DNA of 14,501 bases from positions 2,085 to 16,585 of the forward strand of contig JAEMSB010000032.1 in assembly GCA_016463045.1 (NCBI GenBank), in the 5' to 3' direction. The DNA is from Niveispirillum sp. (GTDB lineage: Bacteria; Pseudomonadota; Alphaproteobacteria; Azospirillales; Azospirillaceae). A model generated the notes under the pieces. It made no database searches. It was not told the DNA's origin and was given only the letters and a program-made list of their open reading frames with translations. Made by a program: the position numbers and the translations under genes. Shown here piece by piece: positions 7,316-14,357 of this stretch (positions within the stretch are counted from its first letter, which is position 1; the number at the start of each line of letters is the position of its first letter).

Positions 7316-7815
7316 GCGTGGCTTTCCCCAGCCATTTCATCCATCCGCCGTTTCAGCGCCATGCGGTCCAGCGTGGCCAGCGGCAGACTGGTGAAGATAG
7401 ACAGGCGGCGTTCGATCATGCGGTAGACATCTGCCGTGAAGGCCGCTTTCTCTGCATCGGTACCGGTGGCGGATGACGGATCGGGAAAGCCCCAATGCGC
7501 CGTCATCGGTTGTCCCGGCCAGATGGGACAGACCTCTCCCGCCGCCTGATCACAGACGGTGATGATGAAATCCAAGGCCGGAGCGCCCGGCTGGGCAAAT
7601 TCCGACCAATCCTTTGACCTTGCATCGGACAAGTCATAGCCGAGGCGGGTCAGCAGATCGCGGACATAAGGGTTGATGCGGCCTGACGGGTGGCTGCCCG
7701 CGCTGTAGGCCTTGAAACGCCCCTGCCCCATCCGGTTCAGAATCGATTCCGCCATGACGGAACGGGCGCTGTTATGGGTACAGAGGAACAGCACGGAATG
7801 AACGCCAGCGTCCAC
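7312..7815 (-). CDS. arsC: Arsenate reductase, low-molecular-weight phosphatase (thioredoxin-coupled) type
   Basis: This 167-residue protein has the CX5R phosphatase-like loop C12-THNSA-R18-S near its N terminus, the Asp-Pro loop (FPDPS, Asp111) and the Cys88/Cys96 pair in TVCDQAAGEVCPIWPG that forms the disulfide relay. It reduces arsenate to arsenite using thioredoxin (or a glutathione/glutaredoxin variant) in the cytoplasm. The frame stays open far upstream through arsI, but homology starts here; I chose the GTG at 7813-7815, with GGAG 7 bases upstream. It follows arsI by 34 bases and overlaps aqpS by 4. Its product, arsenite, is the presumed AqpS cargo. Confidence 0.95.
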   Translation of the reverse strand: MDAGVHSVLFLCTHNSARSVMAESILNRMGQGRFKAYSAGSHPSGRINPYVRDLLTRLGYDLSDARSKDWSEFAQPGAPALDFIITVCDQAAGEVCPIWPGQPMTAHWGFPDPSSATGTDAEKAAFTADVYRMIERRLSIFTSLPLATLDRMALKRRMDEMAGESHA

Positions 7816-7849
7816 GGTAGGTCTCCGATCTGAAGGGGGAAGTAGAAAA

Positions 7850-8317
7850 TCAGGCAGTGGGACCACAGCAGGCCGACTTTGCCTTTTCCACGGGCTTGGG
7901 CGCAGCCGTGGAGGCCAAACGCGGATCAATGGCCGTGGCGCCGCCGCCGTAAGTGGCGCTGCCGCCATAGGTGTGGAACACCTCCCATGACAGGCCAGCC
8001 GGATCGGTGATCCAGGATTTCTCTGATTTGGCGTAGCAGCAGGTCGTGTGCCCTTCCTCCAGCACCGGCGCGTCGGCCTGACGCAGGCGGCCATAGACCT
8101 CGGCCAGTTCGTCAGCGCTATCCACCTGAATGCCCAGATGTTCGACGCCTGGGGTGCTGCCGCGCAGTGAGATGGCAAAGTTCACGTGCGGATCATCCAG
8201 CATCCACTTGGCGTAATCATCCTTCAGCACGGAAGGTTGCGCCGCGAACAGTGTGGAGTAAAAGCGGACGGACTGTCCCAGATCGTTAACAGCCACATGC
8301 AGGTGAAGGCGCTTCAT
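7850..8317 (-). CDS. arsI: ArsI/CadI-family glyoxalase-fold dioxygenase, probable C-As lyase
   Basis: This 155-residue protein is a vicinal-oxygen-chelate (glyoxalase/bleomycin-resistance) fold. Candidate Fe(II) ligands are His5 (or His7), His60 (GVEHLGIQV) and Glu112 (GLSWEVFHTY). The adjacent Cys93-Cys94 in GHTTCCYAKSEKSWITDP is the hallmark pair that binds trivalent organoarsenicals in ArsI. ArsI cleaves the carbon-arsenic bond of methylarsenite or trivalent aromatic arsenicals, giving arsenite. CadI-type relatives share the fold, so cadmium-linked function is an alternative, but the arsenic context favours ArsI. A Pro/Ala/Lys linker leads to a second Cys pair, Cys150-Cys151, at the tail. 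The ATG at 8315-8317 has AAGGA about 9 bases upstream and overlaps the end of arsR by 32 bases. Confidence 0.93.
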   Translation of the reverse strand: MKRLHLHVAVNDLGQSVRFYSTLFAAQPSVLKDDYAKWMLDDPHVNFAISLRGSTPGVEHLGIQVDSADELAEVYGRLRQADAPVLEEGHTTCCYAKSEKSWITDPAGLSWEVFHTYGGSATYGGGATAIDPRLASTAAPKPVEKAKSACCGPTA

Positions 8318-8666
8318 CGTTGGGTTCCTTCTGTTCAATGACACAAGCCAGCGTGCCCACCCCATCACCGCAAAGTTCGGGCCGGCCCTGACAGCAATCT
8401 TCCATCAGGAAGGCAAGGAGACGGCGGGTCCCCGCATATTCGGTGGCGTAGAAAATCTGTCGCTGCACCCGCCAGGATCTCAACAATCCTGCCCGGTCCA
8501 GTGTGGCCAAGTGATGCGACAGGGTGGAAGCGCCGACACCGAGGCGTTCCGCGATCTCTCCCGCATTCAGCCCGTCCGGCCCTGCCCGCACCAGCAGGCG
8601 GAAAATCTCCAGCCTTGTGGATTGGGCAAGCGCCGCAAGGGCGTCAATGGCTTGTGTCTTTTCCAT
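8286..8666 (-). CDS. arsR: ArsR/SmtB-family arsenic-responsive repressor
   Basis: This 126-residue winged-helix protein includes GEIAERLGVGASTLSHHLAT (36-55) as recognition helix-turn-helix and a RVQRQIFYATE wing. It lacks the classic ELCVC box in the DNA-binding helix; instead Cys91-Cys92 and Cys99 (EDCCQGRPELCG) lie just after the wing, like the three-Cys As(III) site of Acidithiobacillus-type ArsR. A further Cys-Gly-Cys ends the protein. It should leave its operator on binding arsenite or organoarsenicals. The ATG at 8664-8666 fits the family start but has no Shine-Dalgarno; upstream in-frame ATGs (8696, 8708, 8825) would run through the operators. The best -10 would start transcription at or next to this ATG, so the mRNA may be leaderless. 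Confidence 0.92.
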   Translation of the reverse strand: MEKTQAIDALAALAQSTRLEIFRLLVRAGPDGLNAGEIAERLGVGASTLSHHLATLDRAGLLRSWRVQRQIFYATEYAGTRRLLAFLMEDCCQGRPELCGDGVGTLACVIEQKEPNDEAPSPACGC

Positions 8667-8686
8667 ATTTCGAGAAATATCGAAAT
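8667..8686. promoter_or_regulatory. ArsR operator 1 over the arsR promoter
   Basis: ATTTCGA-N6-TCGAAAT is a perfect 7-bp inverted repeat with a 6-base centre, the architecture of ArsR/SmtB sites. On the minus strand, TTGACC (8697-8702) and TATTTC (8674-8679) are 17 bases apart, and the -10 falls exactly in the operator centre. The overlapping palindrome ATATTTC-GA-GAAATAT (8665-8680) reaches into the arsR start codon. Binding here would block arsR transcription. The repeat is seen; the promoter match is moderate. Confidence 0.75.
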
Positions 8687-8689
8687 GTT

Positions 8690-8719
8690 TTGGCATGGTC
8701 AACGCCATATTTCGATAAT
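8690..8719 (+). promoter_or_regulatory. Candidate promoter for the DUF1624-like gene
   Basis: TTGGCA (8690-8695) and GATAAT (8714-8719), each one base from the sigma-70 consensus, are 18 bases apart on the plus strand. The -10 lies inside ArsR operator 2. It overlaps the divergent arsR promoter. The leader to the ATG at 8869 would be about 140 bases, which is long, so another promoter further downstream is possible. Confidence 0.5.
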
Positions 8720-8730
8720 CGTCAAAATAT
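8707..8730. promoter_or_regulatory. ArsR operator 2
   Basis: ATATTTCGA-N6-TCAAAATAT is a 9-bp inverted repeat with one mismatch and the same 6-base centre and core (ATTTCGA) as operator 1. The two centres are 42 bp apart, about four helical turns, so two bound dimers would face the same side of the DNA. It covers the -10 of the candidate promoter of the divergent membrane acyltransferase gene. Confidence 0.65.
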
Positions 8731-8868
8731 CCTGCTGCTGTCCGCTGCGCCCATTTCGGCAGCATTGACTGCCACCCCCCGCATTTCCGCATATACGCAC
8801 CGCATGCAGGGATAATCTGATCCAAGACGCCGCAAAAAGGCGCATCGCAGCGAACGGGGGTTCACGGC

Positions 8869-10074
8869 ATGACCAGCATCACGGGTATGGACGGACAGGC
8901 CAAAACAGCGGGTGCCGGCAGGACGCTGGCCGCCGCCAAGGCACATGCGCGTCTGGTGGCGATTGACGCGCTGCGCGGTCTGGTCATGGTTTTCATGCTG
9001 GTGGACCATGTGCGGGAGACTTGGTTCCTGCACATGCAGGTCACGGACCCGGTCGATACGACGACGACGGACCCTGCCCTGTTTTTCACGCGGCTTCTGT
9101 CCACGTTCTGCGCGCCCACCTTCGTGGCGCTGACCGGCCTGTCGGCTTGGCTCTATGGCCAGTCGCACAGCAAGGTCGAGACGTCGATGTTCTTGCTGAA
9201 GCGCGGGCTGTTCCTGATCTTCCTGGAACTGACCGTTGTGGGCTTTGCCTGGTCGGCGCAATTTCCGCCGCAGGCCTTCTGGCTGCAGGTGATCTGGGCC
9301 ATCGGCATCTCGATGATTGTGCTGGCCGGGCTGCTGCATCTGCCGCGCACGGCACAGGTGACGCTGGGGCTGGTCATCGTACTGGGGCATAATCTGCTGG
9401 ACCCGATCCGGCTGGCGCCCGGCGATGCGTTTTATGAGATTTGGGCCGTGCTGCATCAGCGGTCGGTGATCCAGCTGGGCGGCGGCCTGATTGCCAAGAC
9501 CACCTACCCCATCCTGCCCTGGATCGGTGTTATCCTGCTGGGTTATGCCAGCGGCCCCTGGTTCGCAAAGGGTAGCGACGCGATGGTCCGCCGCCGCCGC
9601 CTGATCCTGACCGGCAGCATCATGCTGGTCGGGTTTGTTATCATCCGCGCCTTGAACGTCTATGGTGACAAGCCCTGGGTGCCGGGCGTCGACACGCTGC
9701 ACAGCGTAATGGCTTTCCTGTCGCTGACTAAATATCCGCCGTCGCTGCTGTTCCTGCTGCCGACGGTCGGCACGGGTGTGCTGCTGCTGGCTCTGTTTGA
9801 AAAGTATCAGGACAGCAGGATCATGCCCTATCTCGCCATGTTCGGCGGGGCGCCTATGTTCTTCTATCTACTGCATCTTTATGTGCTGAAGGCGCTGTAC
9901 CTGATCGCCGTTGCCCTGTATGGGCTGAACAAGGGGCAGTTCTTCGGCGTGGACAATGTTTCCACCGTCTGGATCTGGGTCGCCATCCTGCTGGTGCCGC
10001 TCTATCTGCCCACCCGCTGGTTCGCGGGTCTGAAGCAGCGCCGCCGTGACATCTGGTGGCTGAAATACCTGTAA
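8869..10074 (+). CDS. DUF1624/HGSNAT-like multipass membrane protein, putative acyltransferase
   Basis: This 401-residue protein has a hydrophilic N terminus and then about ten hydrophobic helices. RLVAIDALRGLVMVFMLVDHVRETW (28-52, with Asp46-His47) is the opening signature of the DUF1624 family, related to heparan-alpha-glucosaminide N-acetyltransferase, whose members move an acetyl group across the membrane onto a sugar or other acceptor. The bacterial substrate is unknown. The first ATG (8869) is preceded by a G-rich stretch; an ATG at 8887 is an alternative. It stands alone on its strand, divergent from arsR and followed by a gap of over 270 bases. Two ArsR-like operators in the shared upstream region suggest arsenic-linked expression, which is inference. 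The Cys content is low and gives no hint of metal binding. Confidence 0.85.
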   Translation: MTSITGMDGQAKTAGAGRTLAAAKAHARLVAIDALRGLVMVFMLVDHVRETWFLHMQVTDPVDTTTTDPALFFTRLLSTFCAPTFVALTGLSAWLYGQSHSKVETSMFLLKRGLFLIFLELTVVGFAWSAQFPPQAFWLQVIWAIGISMIVLAGLLHLPRTAQVTLGLVIVLGHNLLDPIRLAPGDAFYEIWAVLHQRSVIQLGGGLIAKTTYPILPWIGVILLGYASGPWFAKGSDAMVRRRRLILTGSIMLVGFVIIRALNVYGDKPWVPGVDTLHSVMAFLSLTKYPPSLLFLLPTVGTGVLLLALFEKYQDSRIMPYLAMFGGAPMFFYLLHLYVLKALYLIAVALYGLNKGQFFGVDNVSTVWIWVAILLVPLYLPTRWFAGLKQRRRDIWWLKYL

Positions 10075-10347
10075 CAGTGCCGAAATAGCGCGGGTTTCGT
10101 CCCGGCATAATCCGCGCATTTGGGCCTTACAACAATAGAACACACCGCCGCAACCGGCTGCTTCGAGCAAAATTATCTGCCGTACGGCCTAAGCTGATCG
10201 GGTGAGGGGACAAGGATCTCGGGTCTTTTAAAAAAGGTCTTGCCTCGGAGGAACGTTATAACATAACAGGCGGCACGAGATAACGGCCCTTCAGGGTCAG
10301 CGCCGCAATGAGTGAACAGCGGAGCAGCTTCACAAAGGGGATCAACG
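10075..10347 (+). promoter_or_regulatory. Gap upstream of the TonB receptor, with an AT-rich palindrome
   Basis: No gene is convincing in this 273-base gap. It holds GCGCGG/CCGCGC arms (10088-10093, 10112-10117) with no T tract, a perfect GCCGTACGGC (10179-10188), a direct repeat of GGTCTT around an A/T run (10222-10241) and the palindrome GTTAT-AAC-ATAAC (10255-10267). TTGCCT (10240-10245) upstream of the last could make a weak promoter. I see no clear Fur box, although the downstream gene is probably iron-controlled. Confidence 0.3.
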
Positions 10348-12495
10348 ATGTATGTGACTAATCGGTTCCGCCTGGCGCTTGCCGCCACCGCCGCCTGCGT
10401 GGCCCTTGCGCCTGTTGCGATCGCCCAGCCCGCCGATGGCGCCCTGGATGAGATCATCGTCGTGGGCCAGCGTCAGGCCTATCGCGGCGATGTCGCCTTG
10501 AAAGAGACGCCGCAGGCCATCCAGGTGCTGGATGGTGCCTTGTTGCAGGACTTAGGCATCACGAAGCTGGAAGGTGCCCTGGAACTGGCGTCCGGCATCG
10601 CCAAGCAGAATAATTTCGGCGGCCTCTGGGACAGCTTTGCTGTCCGCGGCTTTGCCGGTGACGAGAATTTCCCGTCGGGCTTCCTGGTCAATGGCTTCAA
10701 TGGCGGTCGTGGTTACGGTGGCCCCCGCGATGCCTCCAATGTGGAGCGCATTGAGGTCCTAAAGGGCCCCAATTCCGCTCTGTTCGGTCGTGGGGAGCCT
10801 GGCGGTACGGTGAACATCATCACCAAGAAGCCGGAATTCAAAACCAAGGGCAGCGTCGCCGCCTCTGCCGGTAGCTACGACACCTACCGTGTCGAAGGCG
10901 ATATCACCGGCCCCGTTACAAAGAGCATTGCCGTGCGCCTGAACGCGGCATACGAGGATGCCGGCAGCTTCCGCGACACGCTGGACAGCAAGAAGCTGGT
11001 CGCCTCCCCCTCCATCCTGGCCGTCCTGACCGAGGACACGACACTGTCCTATGAGATGGAGTATGTGAACCAGAAGGTGCCGTTTGACCGCGGTATCGTG
11101 GCCGTGAACGGCGATCTGGGCGCTCTGCCTATCTCCCGCTTCCTGGGTGAACCAGGTGACGGTCCTATCGAGATCGATGTGCTGGGCCATCAGGTACAGT
11201 TGCAGCATGATCTGAACGACAATTGGGCTGTGCTGCTGGGCGGCAGCTACAAGGAGACTTCGTTCGAGGGCTTCTCCACCGAAGCGGAACTGGCCGGTGG
11301 GCGCCAGACGCTGAATTCCACCAATCAATATCTGTCGCGTCAGCGCCGTCAGCGCGACTATGACACCGAACATGGTGTGGTGCGTGGTGAACTGTCCGGC
11401 ACCTTCACGACGGGCGCTGTCACCCATCACCTGATTGCCGGCGCCGACTGGGACAAGTTCACCATCGACACGCTGCAACGCCGTTATCGTCCCCCGGCTT
11501 ATACCGCCGGTCGCCCGATCACGACCGCCAACAACGCCATCGACGTGTTCAACCCTGTCTATGGCAATCTTGCCACCCCCAATGCTGTCTTGACCAACAC
11601 CCACGAGGTTCAGGACGCCTGGGGCATCTACCTGCAGGACCAAATCGACATCACAGAGAATTTTAAGATCCGCTTCGGCGGCCGTTATGACGATTTCAAG
11701 CGTAACCTGCGCGACAATGCCGTAGCGCTGTCGGCCACCAATCCCAAGGTCCGTTCCTATACGGAATTCAGCCCGCAGGGTGGCATCGTCTATAACGCCA
11801 CGGACGAAATCAGCCTCTATGCCAGCTATGGCAAAGGTTTCCGTCCCAACAGCGGCAGCGCTGCCAATGGTACCCTGTTCGAGCCGGAAAAGTCCAAGTC
11901 CTATGAGGTGGGCGCCAAGTATGAGAGCGAGGATGGCCGCCTGAACAGCACCGTCTCGCTGTTCACCATGAAGAAGAGCAACGTACTGACGGCCGACCCG
12001 GTCAATGCCGGCTTCTCTATGGCCGTCGGGTCCGCCCGCAGCAAGGGCATGGAATTCGATCTGAACGCCAAGCTGCCTGCCGATACTCGCCTGTTCATCA
12101 CATATGCCTATACCGACGCCGAGGTGGCAGAGGATTTCCTGGATCCGAATTTCGCCCTGCCGATCCGCGAGGGTGACGCGCTGATCAATGTGCCCAAGCA
12201 CACCGCCAACCTGATGCTGTTCAAGGATTTCGAGGTCGGCACGGGTACGGCCAGTGTCGGCGGCGGCATCAACCATGTGTCCAAGCGTCTGGGCGAGACG
12301 GGTGTCAACTTCTTCCTGCCCAGCTACACGCTGGTGAAGCTGCAGGCCTCTTACGAGCCGATGGAGCAGGTGAAGCTGTCGGTCGATGTGAACAATCTGT
12401 TCGACAAGCGCTACTACGCCTCCTCCTACGCCCGTCTGTGGGTGGCTCCCGGCACGCCGCGCACCGTTACGGGCCGGGTGTCTTACAACTTCTGA
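10348..12495 (+). CDS. TonB-dependent siderophore receptor
   Basis: This 715-residue outer-membrane receptor has a signal peptide, with probable cleavage after AIA at residue 26, and a TonB box, DEIIVVGQR (34-42). The plug domain includes ASNVERIEVLKGPNSALFGRG and PGGTVNIITKKP, typical of the siderophore-receptor subfamily. The rest is a 22-strand barrel ending in YNF with the C-terminal Phe needed for outer-membrane assembly. It takes up a ferric siderophore with energy from TonB-ExbB-ExbD. There is no extra N-terminal signalling (FecA-type) domain and no neighbouring sigma/anti-sigma pair, so surface signalling is unlikely. The ATG at 10348 is chosen because AAAGGGG lies about 8 bases upstream and the signal peptide starts there; a GTG at 10312 would add 12 unhelpful residues. 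No siderophore synthesis or periplasmic transport genes are nearby. Confidence 0.93.
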   Translation: MYVTNRFRLALAATAACVALAPVAIAQPADGALDEIIVVGQRQAYRGDVALKETPQAIQVLDGALLQDLGITKLEGALELASGIAKQNNFGGLWDSFAVRGFAGDENFPSGFLVNGFNGGRGYGGPRDASNVERIEVLKGPNSALFGRGEPGGTVNIITKKPEFKTKGSVAASAGSYDTYRVEGDITGPVTKSIAVRLNAAYEDAGSFRDTLDSKKLVASPSILAVLTEDTTLSYEMEYVNQKVPFDRGIVAVNGDLGALPISRFLGEPGDGPIEIDVLGHQVQLQHDLNDNWAVLLGGSYKETSFEGFSTEAELAGGRQTLNSTNQYLSRQRRQRDYDTEHGVVRGELSGTFTTGAVTHHLIAGADWDKFTIDTLQRRYRPPAYTAGRPITTANNAIDVFNPVYGNLATPNAVLTNTHEVQDAWGIYLQDQIDITENFKIRFGGRYDDFKRNLRDNAVALSATNPKVRSYTEFSPQGGIVYNATDEISLYASYGKGFRPNSGSAANGTLFEPEKSKSYEVGAKYESEDGRLNSTVSLFTMKKSNVLTADPVNAGFSMAVGSARSKGMEFDLNAKLPADTRLFITYAYTDAEVAEDFLDPNFALPIREGDALINVPKHTANLMLFKDFEVGTGTASVGGGINHVSKRLGETGVNFFLPSYTLVKLQASYEPMEQVKLSVDVNNLFDKRYYASSYARLWVAPGTPRTVTGRVSYNF

Positions 12496-12523
12496 TCTCG
12501 CGTTCCTTCCTTGTAAACTCCAC

Positions 12524-12566
12524 ACCCCCGCCCGATGGTTCCCCCTGGGCGGGGGTTTTTGTTTGT
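12524..12566 (+). terminator. Strong intrinsic terminator after the TonB receptor gene
   Basis: ACCCCCGCCC (12524-12533) pairs perfectly with GGGCGGGGGT (12547-12556) around a 13-base loop, followed by TTTTTGTTTGTT. The GC-rich 10-bp stem and U-rich tail are a textbook Rho-independent terminator. It ends only about 20 bases before the start codon of the next gene. Confidence 0.93.
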
Positions 12567-12585
12567 TCAGACAGGAGCGATCATC

Positions 12586-13512
12586 ATGGCTTTCCTGTTC
12601 AAATCATCGGCGGAACGTGGCCGTGTCTGGGGTGAGGCCTTTGGCCGCCTGCTGCCCGACATGCCATTCCGCACCTGGCCCGATGTCGGTGACGCCGGCG
12701 ATATCCGCTATCTGGCGGCCTGGACGGTGACGCGTGACCTGCTGGAGGGGCTGCCCAACCTGGAGGTCCTGTTCTCCGTAGGTGCGGGCGTGGACCAGTT
12801 GGACCTGTCGCAGGTGCCCGACCATGTGCAGGTGGTGCGGATGATGGAACCGGGCCTGACCGACGGCATGGTGCAATACGTCACCTTCGCCACTTTGGCC
12901 CTGCACCGGGACATGCTGGATTACCGGACCGCGCAGGCCGACCATCGCTGGGCACCGCGCCATCTCTTGCCCGCGGGGCAGCGACGTATCGGGGTGATGG
13001 GCCTGGGCAATCTGGGCATGGCGGTGCTGAATGCCCTGCGTCCCTTCGGCTTCCCCTTGCGGGGGTGGAGCCGGTCGGGCGGCACGGTGGAGGGAGTGGA
13101 GATCTTCGCGGGCGCTGATGCCCTGCCCGCCTTTCTGTCGGGCTGCGACATCCTGATCTGCCTGCTGCCGCTGACCGGGGAAACGCGCGGCATTTTGTGC
13201 CGCAAAAGCTTCGATCTTCTGCCGCGCGGTGCCGGTATCATCAATGTCGGGCGCGGCGGGCATCTGGTGGAGCATGATCTGCTGACGGCTTTGGACAGCG
13301 GGCAGCTGTCGGGGGCGGTCATTGATGTGCTGAATACCGAACCGGCGGCGGCGGACCATCCATTCTGGTCGCATCCCCGTATCCTGTTGACCCCGCACGT
13401 AGCCAGCCAGACAAGGGATGATTCGTCTGTCGAGGTTCTGATCGACAATATCCGCCGCCATCAGGCGGGCCTGGCCCTGCGGGGACAGGTGGACAGGGCG
13501 CGGGGATATTGA
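12586..13512 (+). CDS. ghrA: Glyoxylate/hydroxypyruvate reductase A (D-2-hydroxyacid dehydrogenase family)
   Basis: This 308-residue protein is close to E. coli GhrA (312) in length and pattern. It reduces glyoxylate to glycolate and hydroxypyruvate to glycerate with NAD(P)H. The Rossmann loop is GVMGLGNLG (136-144), and the following GWSRSG (160-165), with an Arg after the second strand, fits NADPH preference. The catalytic triad is Arg223 (NVGRGGHLV), Glu252 (LNTEPAA) and His271 (TPHVAS). The ATG at 12586 has CAGGAG about 9 bases upstream; the in-frame ATG at 12535 lies within the terminator stem-loop and is rejected. The preceding terminator leaves almost no room for its own promoter, so expression depends on read-through or an unseen start. 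GhrA and the malate synthase at 1055-3226 compete for glyoxylate. Confidence 0.92.
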   Translation: MAFLFKSSAERGRVWGEAFGRLLPDMPFRTWPDVGDAGDIRYLAAWTVTRDLLEGLPNLEVLFSVGAGVDQLDLSQVPDHVQVVRMMEPGLTDGMVQYVTFATLALHRDMLDYRTAQADHRWAPRHLLPAGQRRIGVMGLGNLGMAVLNALRPFGFPLRGWSRSGGTVEGVEIFAGADALPAFLSGCDILICLLPLTGETRGILCRKSFDLLPRGAGIINVGRGGHLVEHDLLTALDSGQLSGAVIDVLNTEPAAADHPFWSHPRILLTPHVASQTRDDSSVEVLIDNIRRHQAGLALRGQVDRARGY

Positions 13513-13686
13513 GGGGAAGATGGTGCAGCAGAACATGCCGCACAGGTGGCCGGCAAATCCGCATTCCCTGCTGTCCCCTTCCCGCTTTCGGACAGAAGTT
13601 CCGGTTTCACCATGGCCTAATATCTCTTGTGCAGGGGGCTGAACGGCCCCTCCCGATCTTCACCGCAGCAATGGAAAGACGACGCC

Positions 13687-14355
13687 ATGGCCCCCTTCCG
13701 GCCCAAATACATCTCCTTCGACTGCTATGGCACGCTGACCCGTTTCCGCATGTCGGAGATGGCGCGCGAGATGTTCCCGGACCGTATCGCGCCGGAACAC
13801 ATGGAGAAGTTCTGCAAGGACTTCGCAGCATATCGCCTGGATGAGGTGCTGGGCGCCTGGAAGCCCTATGATCAGGTCATCCATAATGCCGTGGAGCGGA
13901 CCTGCAAAAAGTGGAAGGTCGAATTCCGGCCTGAGGAAGCGCGCCGCATCTATGACGCCGTCCCGACCTGGGGCCCGCATCCGGACGTGGCAGAGGGCCT
14001 GTCCAAGGTCGCCAAGGAAATCCCGCTGGTCATCCTGTCCAACGCCATGAACGAGCAGATCCACCATAATGTGGCCCTGCTAGGCGCGCCGTTCCATCGT
14101 GTCTACACGGCACAGCAGGCGCAGGCCTATAAGCCGCGCTTCCAGGCGTTCGAATATATGTTCGACCAGCTGGGCTGTGGTCCGGAGGACATGATGCATG
14201 TCTCCTCCAGCTTCCGGTATGACCAGAACAGCGCCACCGACCTGGGCTTCGGCGCCCGCGTCTTCGTGGCGCGCGGTCACGAGCCGACCAACCCCAACTA
14301 CCGCGATTACGAAATCCCGCATATCGGCATCCTGCCGGCGCTGCTGGGGTTGTGA
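13687..14355 (+). CDS. HAD-superfamily hydrolase, haloacid dehalogenase type II-like
   Basis: This 222-residue protein has the layout of type II L-2-haloacid dehalogenases: nucleophile Asp12 in ISFDCYGTL, a helical cap (about 20-90), Ser118-Asn119 in VILSNAMNEQ, Lys149 in AYKPRFQAFEYMFDQLG, and a last motif HVSSSFRYDQNSATDLGFG (171-189) with Asp179. The enzyme would attack the C2 of a 2-haloacid through Asp12 and release halide plus the hydroxy acid. Many genomic relatives have no tested substrate and may be other small-acid hydrolases, so the activity is uncertain. The ATG at 13687 has GGAAAG about 9 bases upstream; a TTG at 13627 would add 20 residues with no family match. A 174-base gap separates it from ghrA, with no clear terminator. 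Confidence 0.87.
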   Translation: MAPFRPKYISFDCYGTLTRFRMSEMAREMFPDRIAPEHMEKFCKDFAAYRLDEVLGAWKPYDQVIHNAVERTCKKWKVEFRPEEARRIYDAVPTWGPHPDVAEGLSKVAKEIPLVILSNAMNEQIHHNVALLGAPFHRVYTAQQAQAYKPRFQAFEYMFDQLGCGPEDMMHVSSSFRYDQNSATDLGFGARVFVARGHEPTNPNYRDYEIPHIGILPALLGL

Positions 14356-14357
14356 GC

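Noticed and set aside
7816..8178. Long N-terminal extension of arsC in frame
   Set aside because: It translates through arsI out of frame, has no homology to ArsC, and a GTG with GGAG stands at the expected start.
8722..9702. 326-codon minus-strand open frame opposite the DUF1624-like gene
   Set aside because: Gln/His/Arg-rich shadow translation; the opposite strand encodes a coherent multipass membrane protein, and this frame would cross the ArsR operator.
10088..10117. GCGCGG/CCGCGC repeat as terminator of the DUF1624-like gene
   Set aside because: Six-bp arms 18 bases apart and no T tract; too weak to call.
10179..10188. Perfect palindrome GCCGTACGGC
   Set aside because: A 10-bp GC-rich palindrome is expected by chance at this length and has no promoter element beside it.
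10759..12525. 588-codon open frame on the minus strand, opposite the TonB receptor
   Set aside because: It mirrors the receptor's codon pattern in GC-rich DNA, has no recognisable domain, and the plus-strand protein is clearly real with signal peptide, plug and barrel.
13595..13623. Possible promoter with TAATAT (13618-13623) before the HAD gene
   Set aside because: No acceptable -35 hexamer at 16-18 bases; the -10 alone is not enough.
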